Assembly (NCBI RefSeq): GCF_019393635.1
Contig: NC_057862.1
Coordinates: 99,645,645 to 99,709,644 of the forward strand
Source of the DNA: Dromiciops gliroides
Taxonomy: Eukaryota > Chordata > Mammalia > Microbiotheria > Microbiotheriidae
DNA length: 64,000 nucleotides
Reading direction: 5' to 3'
A model generated the notes under the pieces. That model saw only the letters and a list, made by a program, of their open reading frames with translations, had not been told where the DNA came from and made no database searches. Below are positions 46,621 through 58,096 of the stretch, one piece after another. Each line of letters opens with the position of its first letter. Position 1 is the first letter of the stretch. Position numbers and translations under genes: made by a program.

Positions 46621-46932
46621 GAACAGGTCGGGAAAAGAGGGGCATGAAATCCTTAGAATAGTTTAAGTTATGACGGGGTTCATTGTTGTATTTTTCTAGA
46701 GAAATGATATCCAGGACAATATAGTATTTTTCTAGACCAAATCTTAAGGACATTTCAAGAATCTATCTAGCCTTCCATATAGCTATATCCCTTTGACAGT
46801 TTTCTATACCAGTGCCAGCCAATTATCAGGTCCCACCAGTACCAAGCTAAAGCTCTCTGGCTCCCTCCCTCTCCCACTAGAACATCTGCATGAGATAAAA
46901 GTAGTTTTGGGTGAGGATTTGTTTCCTTTTCC

Positions 46933-46959
46933 TTTTTTTTTTTTTTTGGGGGGGGGGGG
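46933..46959. repeat. T15G12 homopolymer junction
   Basis: Fifteen T directly followed by twelve G. Confidence 0.9.
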
Positions 46960-49900
46960 AGAAGGACAGATGGCGAATGATAGTTATGGGCAAGTAAACA
47001 GGCCTAGAATTAAAGAGCCCAGAATCTTACTGACCCTTTTAATAGGGTGCACTTCTGAAATTCTGATATTAAATCAACTTACAGTAGGATTATGGTAAAG
47101 AAACATATTACATGTGATCAGTGTCAGGCTAACAAGAAAACAAAGAAAAAACAATCTATTAAACTAAAAAAAAGCCAGGAAAAAATATTTAGAAAAAGTG
47201 AGACAAACACACCATCCTAATTTGGTCATTAAAAGATTCAGGAGAGCCTACGGGCTTTGCCCTTTTTTTTTTTAATGCCACCTACCTGGTTAAGTTGCTG
47301 CTCCCCTAAACTTCCATCCCGTTTTCTTCATTAATGCCTGTAGCTTTGAGCATTGAACATTTTAATTATAAAGGGCCTTTAACACCACACAAAGCTTCAA
47401 CTCTTCCCATCCAAAGTATTCATCAAAACCCAGCATAAGGAAGACCTCCTTGACTGACCCTTGACCTTTCAAGGGTCCTTAAGCACTCAGTTTGGCTGCC
47501 CCCAATGGAAGTAACCATGCCACCCTCATTGAGACACTACACCCCCCACACCACTCAGTGCTATTTGTAATTTGGAACTTGGCAAGTAAGAGATTGATTA
47601 GGTCCTTATAGCTTGGCCTCCTAGGCCACCCCCCCCACTTTCCCTTACTCTGGGTAGCCTAAAAGGAATGAAAGCTCACCATTCACATCTCCACCTATTA
47701 ATCAACAGACTTTGAAAACAAATGGAGCTATTGCTCCGCCTGTTCTCTCTGTTGGTTCCTCCTCTTCAATACTCCCCTATTGCTTTCTCTTTCTGCAGGA
47801 GAAAGATGGGGCCAGAAAGTGCCTTTATGAGCCCAGCACAATAAAACAAAAGCAGCACAGAGCAGCATTTGTCAGCCTTTTCCCCTCCTCAGGGTAGATG
47901 GGGAAGGTCTTCAGTGGTCTTGAATTACTAGGCCCTCCCAGGGACTGAATTCTGCATTAGCAAAGGGTACTATTCACTCCTGGTTTACATTAAAAATGGG
48001 TTTATAACTCATCTCCATGCGTTTTCCAGATGCCGTTTATTATGACTGCACAGAGGCCAATGGCGACTAGTAAAACATTAATAGATATTTCAAGTCACTG
48101 GAGCCACAGGGGAGTGGGGGAGGGCGGGCTCCCAAAGCGGGGAGGAGGAGGCAGTACAGAGAGAGGGAGCACCATTTCCTACTGATAGGCAGCCCTCCGT
48201 GTCTTTATGGCAATGAACTAACTGAAGGTCAATGGGAATGATATGAAAAAGCATGTGAGGTAGTACTAAAAATCCCCTACTATCCGTGCCAACGCTCAAT
48301 AATAGTTCTGTAAGAGCTTCAAGAATAACGCCAAGGAAGAGACTTCACTTTTATAATACTCCAAATCACCCAAGAAGGAGAATTCCAAGTGAACAATCTT
48401 CAAACTCTTCCATCTTGCCCAATTATAAATTTTGCTTTTCTCACTTCGCAAGTTCTTTATTTGGGGAGAAAAGAGAGAGGGAAGAACTCATAACAGGTTA
48501 GTGTCTTCCCAAAGTTCATCGATCCCTCCCAAGATTCTCTTCTTTCTCATAACTTTTTACTTGCTGCCCCCGACTCCCATTTTCAGTGACGGTGGTCAGT
48601 CTTTTCACAGTTTAATGTAGCCCTTTTCTGTCTAAGCTCTTGCCCTAAGCTAACTGCTTATTGTTCCCCAGGACAAGACCTCCATTGATAAGTACTGGCT
48701 CCCTGTTGAAAATAATAAAAGAGGGGAAAGAGATAGGGTGGAAATAATAAACAAAAGATAAAAACTAGCTTCCCCTTTCTTTTTCAATCCCACTGTCTTG
48801 CACACTCACCCCGCCCCATATACCCTGTACCCATTTTTTATATACCATCTCTCTCCTGGGACAAACTTCTTATACACAGAAGTTGAGAGGGTAGAGGATG
48901 GAATTACATACCAAAAAATTGCAATCAAACACACCCAAACACACTGTTTGACATTCTACTGTCACTGTTTCTGCTTTCAAAGTACACTTACAGCCTGAAG
49001 GAGGATCAACCCCAAAGTCTGAACTCTGGCCACTTCTGACTTTAAGGGTACCTAAGATGCTGAGAACACCAGGGGAGCTGCCTTGGTTTCCTGATTCTGT
49101 AAATATTCTACTGCTAGTTGAAAGAAAATACAAAAAGTATATGCAATTTAGAGAGCTACAAGAGAAAGCAAAGATTTCCCATGTCGTTGACCAAATTTTG
49201 CCGACTCATCAGTTCTCATGAACCCACAGAGGCCATTTTAAACATTCTTTCTATGACAGTTGATAGGAGGGGGGCAGGGAGAGGAGAAACGTGCAGTCAA
49301 TTTTCATACAAATTCTCATACACACACAACAAAACAGAGCTAACTCAAACTATCTTAAACATTTAGCACACTTGTACATACACATATAACCACACACATA
49401 CTGACATGCAAAATATGCACATATGTGTATATGGTATATACGTATGTATGTATGTATGTACAAACCCCCATTAGTCTCATGTAAAACAGACGGCCAATGA
49501 GCCTCTTTAATGGCTGGGGGCTCAAACTCCTTTTAAACACATTTCTTCCTATACCTCAAAGGTGAAGGGGAAAAACAGCAACAGCCACCACCACCACCAA
49601 ACCCAAATCTCACAATTAAACCAGTGCCAAAAGCTGATGAAGACAGAAAAACTCTGAGCAGACCTCATTCAGGCTAGCAGGGCTTTCATAGGCTCTTGAA
49701 CAATTACTTCCAGCTAAGTTCATTAACCATAATTTATTTCTACTCCTTCTCATTTAGTTTCCAATAAGAAGAAAGCATCCTATTGTGTCTCTCCCAGCTA
49801 ACCTTTAAGGCACTTGGAAGTTGATGCCTTTGCTTGTCCAAGCTGGCCTATGGCCTGGATGACTCCTGGCTGGTCCTGCTCCTGCCTGTTTTGCACTGTA

Positions 49901-50807
49901 GAGAAACATCTCCCAGAATCCTGATGTTCGAAATATGTGGTGGGGGGGGGGGGGAGAGAGGCTGTCAAGAAGGGGAAAAGGACTTCATTCTCCCACCAGA
50001 CCCTCATTGCTTTACAAGTTTCCCTAAGTGAATTCCCACAGAGACACTGAGCAGAGTAGCCATTTTCATCCCTAAATAAGTGTAAAGAATTAGAAATTTA
50101 ATTCCCACTGGGAAAATATTTCTCGGTAACTTCGAGGTTCTGTGATTAAGGTTAACCTAATTAATTGTACATGTCTTGGTTTACCAGAAACCGTGTGGGC
50201 ATTTCCCCCTAAAAATGGAGATCTTTAAAAGAGAATGGGGAAGTTATCTAACCAATTCAAGAAACCCAATGAAAGAATTTAAGTTTCCAAGGCCAATTCT
50301 TTGAAAAAAGACAAAAAACAAACAAAAAGATTTTTCTCCCAAATAAGTTTTAATAAAATATAATATAATTTGAAATAAACAGGAGGGGAGACCTTTTCAT
50401 CCCCTTGATTTGGGATAGGATGGGAAAAGTGAAGTTCACAATATCTGGTATTTTTGATTCTACCTCATCTCAATTAGTTTAAAATGAATTGCGAATGTAT
50501 TACCAGCTTCATTGAGACGATTGAGTCTTTTCCTACAGTATCACTGTTGTACAACACTGGATCAAAATATAGCTTTACCCTAGAGCTTGGTAAGTGCATC
50601 CATAAAGCAATTATTTTGTAGAAATCCTATCATACATCATGTAGATTTTCTCACCTATAAAAGGGCAAAGCAACTTACTGGGGGCCGGGGAGGTAGTAAA
50701 GACGATGGGATAGAGTAAGGAGAAGAAATTGCTTTTTGTATATGTATGTGTGTGTATGGATAGATTGATAGAAAGATAGATAGATATAGATATATAGATA
50801 CCACATT

Positions 50808-50889
50808 AAGGAAGGAAGGAAGGAAGGAAGGAAGGAAGGAAGGAAGGAAGTAGGAAGGAAGGAAGGAAGGAAGGAAGGAAGGAAGGAAG
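50808..50889. repeat. (GGAA)n microsatellite
   Basis: About 80 bp of GGAA units with one TA interruption. Longer and purer than the other GGAA tracts in this intron (58,019-58,096, 59,546-59,570). Confidence 0.92.
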
Positions 50890-52560
50890 ACCATACAATT
50901 CTGGGTGTTTAAAGCCACTAAATAATGAAACTACATTGGAAAAACAATCTTTCTTCCTCTGCTGAAGGTGAACTATAAGCTGGAAGTTTTAGACAACACA
51001 TAGAAATGATGCAAGCAAACAGTGAATTAAAGGCTAGTTCCATTTAAAAATATACACGCGTGCACACACACAAATAGAACAGAATTCTCACAAATATATG
51101 CAGAAGTCTGTAATCTAGATGACATGTCAGTATTTCAACCACATTCCAAATATTGCAGAAGGGACGAACTTTATGAAACCCTCAGCCAGGCCCCCACTGG
51201 CCCCAAGCCAACAAAGGAAAGGTTTCCCTAAGAATTACAGTGTTGCAGGGTACTGCTACGTTCAGAAAATGTATATGCAGAAGCATGTTGTGACAGAACA
51301 AAGATCGTAATATCTGTATCATTTGAATCAGGAATTTACCCTTTCAAGCAACTCCTTATATATGAGTCCAAGAGGAGAAATGGAATGTTTCATTCAACAA
51401 CAGCATTTAAAACAAACTAACTAGGCAAGCTATTTAACAAACAAATGTAAAGGCCTGAAATAATCCAAAAGCCTTGAAAGGAAAGACTTATTCAACGAGA
51501 AACTCAGGAAGGAAATACTGGCTATACATATTTGTAGTCTCTCCTACACAATTTTGGATTTATACAATAATCTGTTTCATTGAATACTTTATGTTGTCAA
51601 GAGGAAATATCAAGACAATCTCTGGTCATTTCTTTAGGGTTGAATAGAGGAAACCTTTAATACTATCACAGTTAAACAGTGGAGCAAAGCATTAAAAGCC
51701 AAAGAATTGGAGGAGCACTCCTACGCCCCTCAAACGCCCCTGTTTCATACCAGTTTGAAGATATGATCAATGTAAAATTTTATGGGTCTTATCATTGACA
51801 GGGTTCCCACACATTGGAAACAATTAAGCAAATGCCTCTGGTTTCAAAGGGACAACAACCTTATAGCCTAGGCCAGCCAAGTCATTGGTCACTGCAGTTG
51901 GAAAGGATACTGTAATTTCTCCCCAAACCAGAAGTGGGATTGCAGAGAAGGGCTTTTCCCCTAATCATAAACAGCACAATGGGCTGTCATCAACTTCTTC
52001 CTCAGGTTTCCAAAACAAATCACACATTCTGTATTTTCTGAATTGAGAGAGCATGGACACCAGAAGCAAGATTGAACCACTAAAAGCCTGCATCTAAATT
52101 TGGAGATTTAAAATAAACACAATTAAAGATAGAATAGCATAAAATATGAACAAGCATATACAGTTTACACAAATCCTACTACCGGAAAAGCTACTTGCTT
52201 GGCGATATGTAAGGGTTAGAAAGCATGCTATCCATGAAGTGTCATTTTTGTCTCTCCTTCATGCCCCCCCCCTCCGGCCCCAAGCCCACCATGGTTGGGA
52301 AGAAGAGGGGAAAAAATCAACTTTATAGAAAGCCCAAAACAAAATACCCCTTTCTGGAGTGGGGCTCAGTTTTATTTGGAAAGGCAGACCAAGTAGATTT
52401 ACATTGTGATAGAAATGTAAGTACTGGGACTTAAGACAAGCTTTTAAAAATAGAAAAGAAGAGGGAAAAAAAACCTGTTCCCCTCAAAGTGTACTGTCAA
52501 ATATATAGAGCATAAGGTCACAGCTTGAGGTGACTGCTTTGTCCTTTTTTTCTTTTTTCC

Positions 52561-52582
52561 TTTTTTTTTTGGGGGGGGGGGG
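52561..52582. repeat. T10G12 homopolymer junction
   Basis: Ten T followed by twelve G, preceded by more T-rich sequence. Confidence 0.9.
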
Positions 52583-52687
52583 AGGGGAGGAAGGAAAGGG
52601 GGGCTTACATCCACCTACCAGAATAATAACAAAAAGTCACAGAGGAAGTTCAATGGTCAGGACTGAAAAGGGTGTGCAGACCCACTG

Positions 52688-52690
<3 letters not shown>

Positions 52691-52744
<54 letters not shown>
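52691..52744. repeat. (CA)27 microsatellite
   Basis: Uninterrupted CA dinucleotides, (TG)27 on the transcribed strand. Confidence 0.95.
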
Positions 52745-52748
<4 letters not shown>

Positions 52749-53648
52749 ATACTACTCACCCAGCAATTCAAATTGAGATGCCAACAGCCCAACTGCTGGA
52801 AGAGAGAGAACCCAGAGGCTACTGCTGCTCCTTTACCACGCAAATCTTCCATCCCCCACTAAAAATTGCATCCCTCGGGTACATAACAGCTTTGGCTTTT
52901 CCTTCCCTTTACCTCAAAAAACTTTCACTGCACCTTCAAGATGCAGATTGTGCCAGTTTGGGTTTTTTTGTTTTGTTTGGGTTTTTTTTTTTTTGGTCTA
53001 TTATTTTTCTTAAAGCTTTTCTCACCTTTTTTTTCCCTCCCACCTTCCCCTCCCTTCCCACCTTTCACTTAAAGTACTGAAAAAAGCATCTTGAAAGATC
53101 AAGATGTCTCCAATTTTGGGGCCTGGTATATTCTGAATGCTCAAAATCCACTGTCATGTTGCCTAGGGGAAAAAAGTGTTTTAGTCTTTTCTTTTTCCTT
53201 TTCCCTAAAGTGTAGCCGAGGTTTGCTGGTTGCAGCAAAAACAACTGGAGAGAAGCCTCCTCTAGTTCCCTAATCTTTACCACTTTGGGAGCCTTTGAGG
53301 GGGGAACAGGCCTATTTTCTTCTGCCTGCTCAGGGCACCTAGGAAAAGTCCCCCGTCCCTCACTCTCCCACTCTCCCACTCTCCTGTTACCTTGGGCAGC
53401 ACAGGTACTACCTAAGAGCAGGCAGGTAATACTGGCCAGCCATAAGGGAGCATGATCAACTAAGTGTACCAAGTAATCATTTTATCAGGAAGAGTGTCAT
53501 GTCTCGCAAAACAAATATCTTAGGGAGAGAGCTGCCGGGGAGCAAATAGGGTGAGGGGGGAGGATATATTTTCTTGTCACCCTGACATAGAAGTGACACT
53601 TTGCAGGGCCCGACTTAGCTTGGTCCTCCTTTACAACACACCCATTGA

Positions 53649-53709
53649 CTTAACGGTTTTTAACTGACCTCTCTGACTATGTCTTAACGGTTTTTAACTG
53701 ACCTCTCTG
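53649..53709. repeat. 34-bp tandem duplication
   Basis: A 27-bp identical segment starting CTTAACGGTTTTTAACTG recurs with a 34-bp period. Each copy carries a TAACGG and a TAACTG, both MYB-type recognition cores. Confidence 0.9.
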
Positions 53710-54831
53710 GAAAAGACACAACCAGAAGAGTTTGAGTCTTCTGTGTTCACTGGAATTCCAACAGCCAGAGTACCTGATCACTTTTCAACAGTTATTGTAT
53801 TTTGCAAGTTTTCCCAGGGGGAAAATGTGTGAGATGGGTGCATAGGCCATCACAGAATCCTACCAACCCAACTTCCTTCTTCCTGCACCTCATAAATGAT
53901 ACATGGACATTTTTTTAAAAACTTAATTTGAGCTGGCTAGTTCAGACAACACATAGAAATATGGAGTCAATCCTCTTTTACAAGGAAGGGGATCTAATGA
54001 TGGGAAAAAAAGTGACTGACTAGCTAAATGTCAAGCCAAGCCCTTCTAACCCCACCCCCACCCCATACAAAGTGTTAGGAATCCATGGTCCCCTCCTCCA
54101 CCCCACAAAAGGGGGGGTGTTTCACACAGGTAGATTATACAGGCAGTGAAAATACCACTGCCACATGGGCTTTGCACCTATCTTGCTAGAAGCAAAAGCA
54201 ATTGCAAAGATTTATTTTCTTCTGGCTACTACTACCACCAACACAAGGAAGATGTTTTTAATTTGGAAAACTGATTGCTATACTCCTTATCTCCAAACAC
54301 ACAGAATTGTTTACATGACATAGGCTTTTAAACAATCTGTTAATATACTAAACAAGTTAATAACCTCCTCCTCCTCCCCAAAACACACACAAACACACAC
54401 CCCAAAACAAAACAAGGCTGGGAAGGGTTTAAGGATAATAACAAGAGAATTCTTCATTCTCTTTTTAAAAAAAAATCCTCCCCTTTCTCCCCTCTCTCTG
54501 TATTTATCTGGCCTTCCTATGTAAGTGTCAGGCAGCAATCTTTAAGGCCCTTAATACCAAAACAAAACCCTGCTATTTCCCCTTACATGGTTGTAACAAA
54601 AGCAATGAGACTCCAGCTTGACAAGTAAAAAGCCCCAACAACACGGCAGCTAATTGCCTTCCCTCCCTCTATTCACAGGGACCACCACACTGCATCGCCT
54701 GCCTTTGTCACCCAGGCAATTTCTTAAGTAAACCGCAAGTTCTCTCCCTGGTGATAGACAGTTCCCAATCATTTAGTAACAATAACTTATAAAGTTCAGC
54801 AACTCTAGCACTAGGACTAAGAATTTATTTT

Positions 54832-55095
54832 TTGACTTTTTCAAAAGAGAAGATGGATGAAGACTACAAGATGGGTCAACACATTCCAGGCTCTTCTTCT
54901 ACTGCCCCCCCAAAAAGTGATGAAGATGAAGAAAAAGCAGTTGATGAATCTCCAAATTTCTTCCAACTCACTCCTCCTAGGAAAATAAAGTCACTTGATA
55001 ACTGTCCTAGCCCTCTAGTTCAAATGATGACACTAACAACTCCTCAAACTGTACACAGGTCAAGCCAAAGGAAAAAAGTATTACTATTTAACTAG
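54832..55095 (+). other. Unrecognised open frame, coding-like composition
   Basis: An 88-codon plus-strand frame opened by TTG, with an internal ATG at 54,853, acidic then Pro/Ser-rich (MDEDYKMGQHIPG, KSDEDEEKAVDESP, NFFQLTPPRKIKSLD). The codons look protein-like, and no SINE or microsatellite explains it. I cannot name a relative. No promoter, splice sites or poly(A) signal are evident, so a decayed processed pseudogene is the best guess, chance the next. Confidence 0.2.
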
Positions 55096-55990
55096 GTTCT
55101 GCTAAACTTTTTCTCTCTGAGTGTGTATGCTTATTTTTAAAAAACTGAACTATCAGTAGTTGCAAGGTCTCCCCAAAATAGATCCAAGAACTTCTCTTCC
55201 CTTTTAGTATGAAATTGCAATCCATCACTGTGGAGAGGAGGGGGGTGGGTGGGGGAGATCATGGAGGGGGTTAAAGAGGAAGGCTGGAAAGACCAAACTA
55301 GAACTTTGGTTTTACATCACATATTCCCTGATCCGGAACACAACCATTCCTCTTACTCCCCTTCAAGTTTGTTTTTGGATGTTTGGGGTTTTTTTTGTTT
55401 GGGGCATTTTTGTTGCGGGTTCTTTTAGAGATTTCTGAGAAGGGGGGCAATAGATATGAGGTTATTATATGTGACAGAGAAAATACTGCTGTTTCACTAA
55501 AAACTTTAGGAATAGGAAGGGACATGAAAGGAGATTACTACCTTACTGTAGCCTTGTGGGGGACATTAACCCAAAGCCCAGACAATCATTTCACCTCTAA
55601 ATTATAAATCATAAAAGCACATTTCTACTAACATCTACTATCAAGTTTCTTAATAAAAAAGGTATTCTAATAGAATTTTTTAAAAGAAAAAAACAAACAA
55701 ACAAAAACTCAACTAAGACCTCAATTCTATCGGGCATGTCAGCAGTTAGAAGTACATCAATCTTTTAAGTTATTTCAAATTGACAGAAAACATTCTGAAG
55801 CCTAGAAGCCGCTAGCATGCAATAGAAATGCACATACAACCAAATCAGGGAGAAGTCGACACGAAGCAAACGCAAATGGATGATATTGTTCGCTGAGTAG
55901 GATAGCTTACCATTTACAACGGTTTTAATCGGGCTCCTTCACGCTGCCTGGTTCAAGGCATGCTGCCGTTGGGTATTTTACCGTACTTAC

Positions 55991-56008
55991 ATGGAGTTGC
56001 AATCCCAT
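55991..56008 (-). CDS. TCF7L2: Candidate alternative first coding exon of TCF7L2 (dominant-negative form)
   Basis: On the minus strand ATGGGATTGCAACTCCAT is followed at once by GTAAGTACGG, a consensus donor. The six codons MGLQLH end on a whole codon, so splicing to exon 6 (phase 0) gives [14 protein letters not shown]... in frame. Upstream in the same frame there is no other ATG before a TGA about 42 codons back, so this would be the start codon. The product would lack the beta-catenin-binding N-terminus but keep the HMG box. An internal promoter making dominant-negative TCF7L2 from this part of the gene has been described in mouse; that this is its first exon is my inference. The 5' end is unknown. 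Confidence 0.45.
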
Positions 56009-56899
56009 TGGTGTTGGGGCTGCTCCACCGGAGGGCAGCACCCACCCTACACCATTCACAACTGAGCTGCACTGGAACAGATCAACACAGGAGCCAGACA
56101 CACAACACCAGCTCTTTCAGCAGAAGATGCTTCAAGTACAGTTCCATTCATAGAATTATCTCGCTTGATAGGGAAGAACACAATAACTCAAATCCCCCCC
56201 CCTTCAATAACAATCCACTAAAGGAGGGGGGGAGTACAGAGGTAGGGGGGAAGAGAAGCTCTTTTTCCCAACCCCAGAATTCAGTCAAAGAACAAAGACT
56301 GATATTTTGTTGCCGACTTGGCAAACATAAAGGCAATTTCAATACTCCAAAGAAGTTCACCTAAGTTGGAGAAAGTAGTGCTTGCAGTTCTCCAGTGAAA
56401 TTAAGCTTTAATAGCTATTTGATAGCCATTCAGAGAAGGGGGAGAAAGTATTTGAATTGGAATAAAGTTAGAGGACTACTCCGCTCTAAGTTCTTGGGTT
56501 TTTTTCCTTTCTTTCTGCCAGCCAAGAACTGCCCTCGAAAAATCTGGACATATCCACAGCTTAGTTATTAATCTTGTTGAATTATTATTAGTTTTAAGGA
56601 AAAACAAAAACAGACTGTAAAAAGCCCCCAATTTGGAAAAAAAAAATCAGAACTATTTACTGTATAAAAAATTGTCCTGGCTAAGTAAAAAAAAAAAAAA
56701 AAAACCCACAGAAACTTGTGGATGTGTTCCTTTAAAGCAAATGGTCCTAACACATATTAAACCACCGCTGCGAGTCTTCTAAGCATAGTAGGAAAAAATG
56801 ACTATTGATCTTCCAAATAGCGATAATTGAAAAGGATCAAAAAGATTAAACAAAATCAAGGAATGTGCTGACTTACCATGCTATGCTTTTTTTGTTGCA

Positions 56900-57330
56900 A
56901 CTTTGTAGAAATTTCACTCAAAGAAACTGCATCAGAGGTGTCAAATTTTTTAGCGGCTGTGATCGTATTATTTCCGCAGCCCTGCCTTCCAATGCTTCAG
57001 AACTTTTCCCCTTTCTCTTTTTTGTTTGTGGGTACCTAGCTTTTTGCTATAGACTTTAAATAGCCTTCAGCTCAGCAAACCAGCACAAATTATCTTGCCA
57101 CCTTGCACAGCTCTGATGCTTTGGCCGCTAACTTTGGAAGGCCCTTTACTACCGCATCAAAATTAGCATTGTCAAAGCAGTTAATGAATATTAATATTGT
57201 ATTTGTCATTGGAGGCCGGCCGCGTTGCTGAACTCCGAGTCATCCATCAGGGACAAGATTAAGACACAATTATTTCTGATGGACAGGGACCAAATCTGCT
57301 AGAATTTTTTTTAACAATTCGGGGGGAAAA
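56900..57330. promoter_or_regulatory. Candidate conserved element upstream of the alternative first exon
   Basis: Unique block about 0.9-1.3 kb upstream (in gene direction) of 56,008, with TAAT/ATTA clusters ('ttaatgaatattaatattg'), a near-TCF site 'ttgtcaaagc' and a GC-rich patch 'ggaggccggccgcgttgctg'. Role inferred from position and composition. Confidence 0.35.
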
Positions 57331-58018
57331 AAACCCACAATTATCATCATCTTAAGGTGTCTCCCAAGAGACTGGGAACCGAATTAATAGCCTTTTAATG
57401 AAGTAGAGATCATTATGTATGAAGGCAAAGGGAAAAAAAAGATGTACTATTCAAGCTATTTAGTTATGGTGTGGCTAGAAATTTTTTTTAAATGCAGACG
57501 GCATATCTTTTTCGACTGCTGTCCAGATTTTATTCATAGTGTTCTAAGAGAAAAGACTTTTTCTGAAATCTTTCCCTTTAAAAAAAAAAGTGAAGAAGAA
57601 GAAGAACAAGAGATGAGCAATTCGTCCCATCTGGTTAATTTTCCATGTCTTCACTTTCACTGTCGGCAGCACGGTAAATAATTCCTACACAAATTTGACA
57701 AGGAAACACCTTCATCAACTACAGCTCCTTCACCCCTATTCCCCAGATTCCAAGAACTGTCTCTCTCACTTTATTCAGATGAACCATTACATTTACAGAA
57801 ACTCTTAAATTCCCTTTAACATTGACATCTTTCTGTAATAAACACAGAGGCAACAGCATTCTCTTAAAACACAACCCACATACAAGCGTCAGATCTCAAG
57901 TCTCCTGAAAAGACAGATATCCATTACAATATTCGGGAGCTAAGATTTCTAATTTCAGATGTAGGCCAGTCTAAAGATAAGTTGATTTCAGTTGTGTTCT
58001 TTAAAAAAAAAAAAGAAG

Positions 58019-58096
58019 AAGGAAGGAAGGAAGGAAGGAGAAGGAAGGAAGAAGGAAGGAAGGAAGGAAGGGGAAGGAAGGAAGGAAGGAAGAAAG
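58019..58096. repeat. (GGAA)n imperfect microsatellite
   Basis: GGAA units with GAA and GGGG interruptions after an A12 tract. Confidence 0.9.

Noticed and set aside
50808..50889. Regularly spaced repeat as a CRISPR array
   Set aside because: A 4-bp GGAA microsatellite without spacers in a vertebrate intron.
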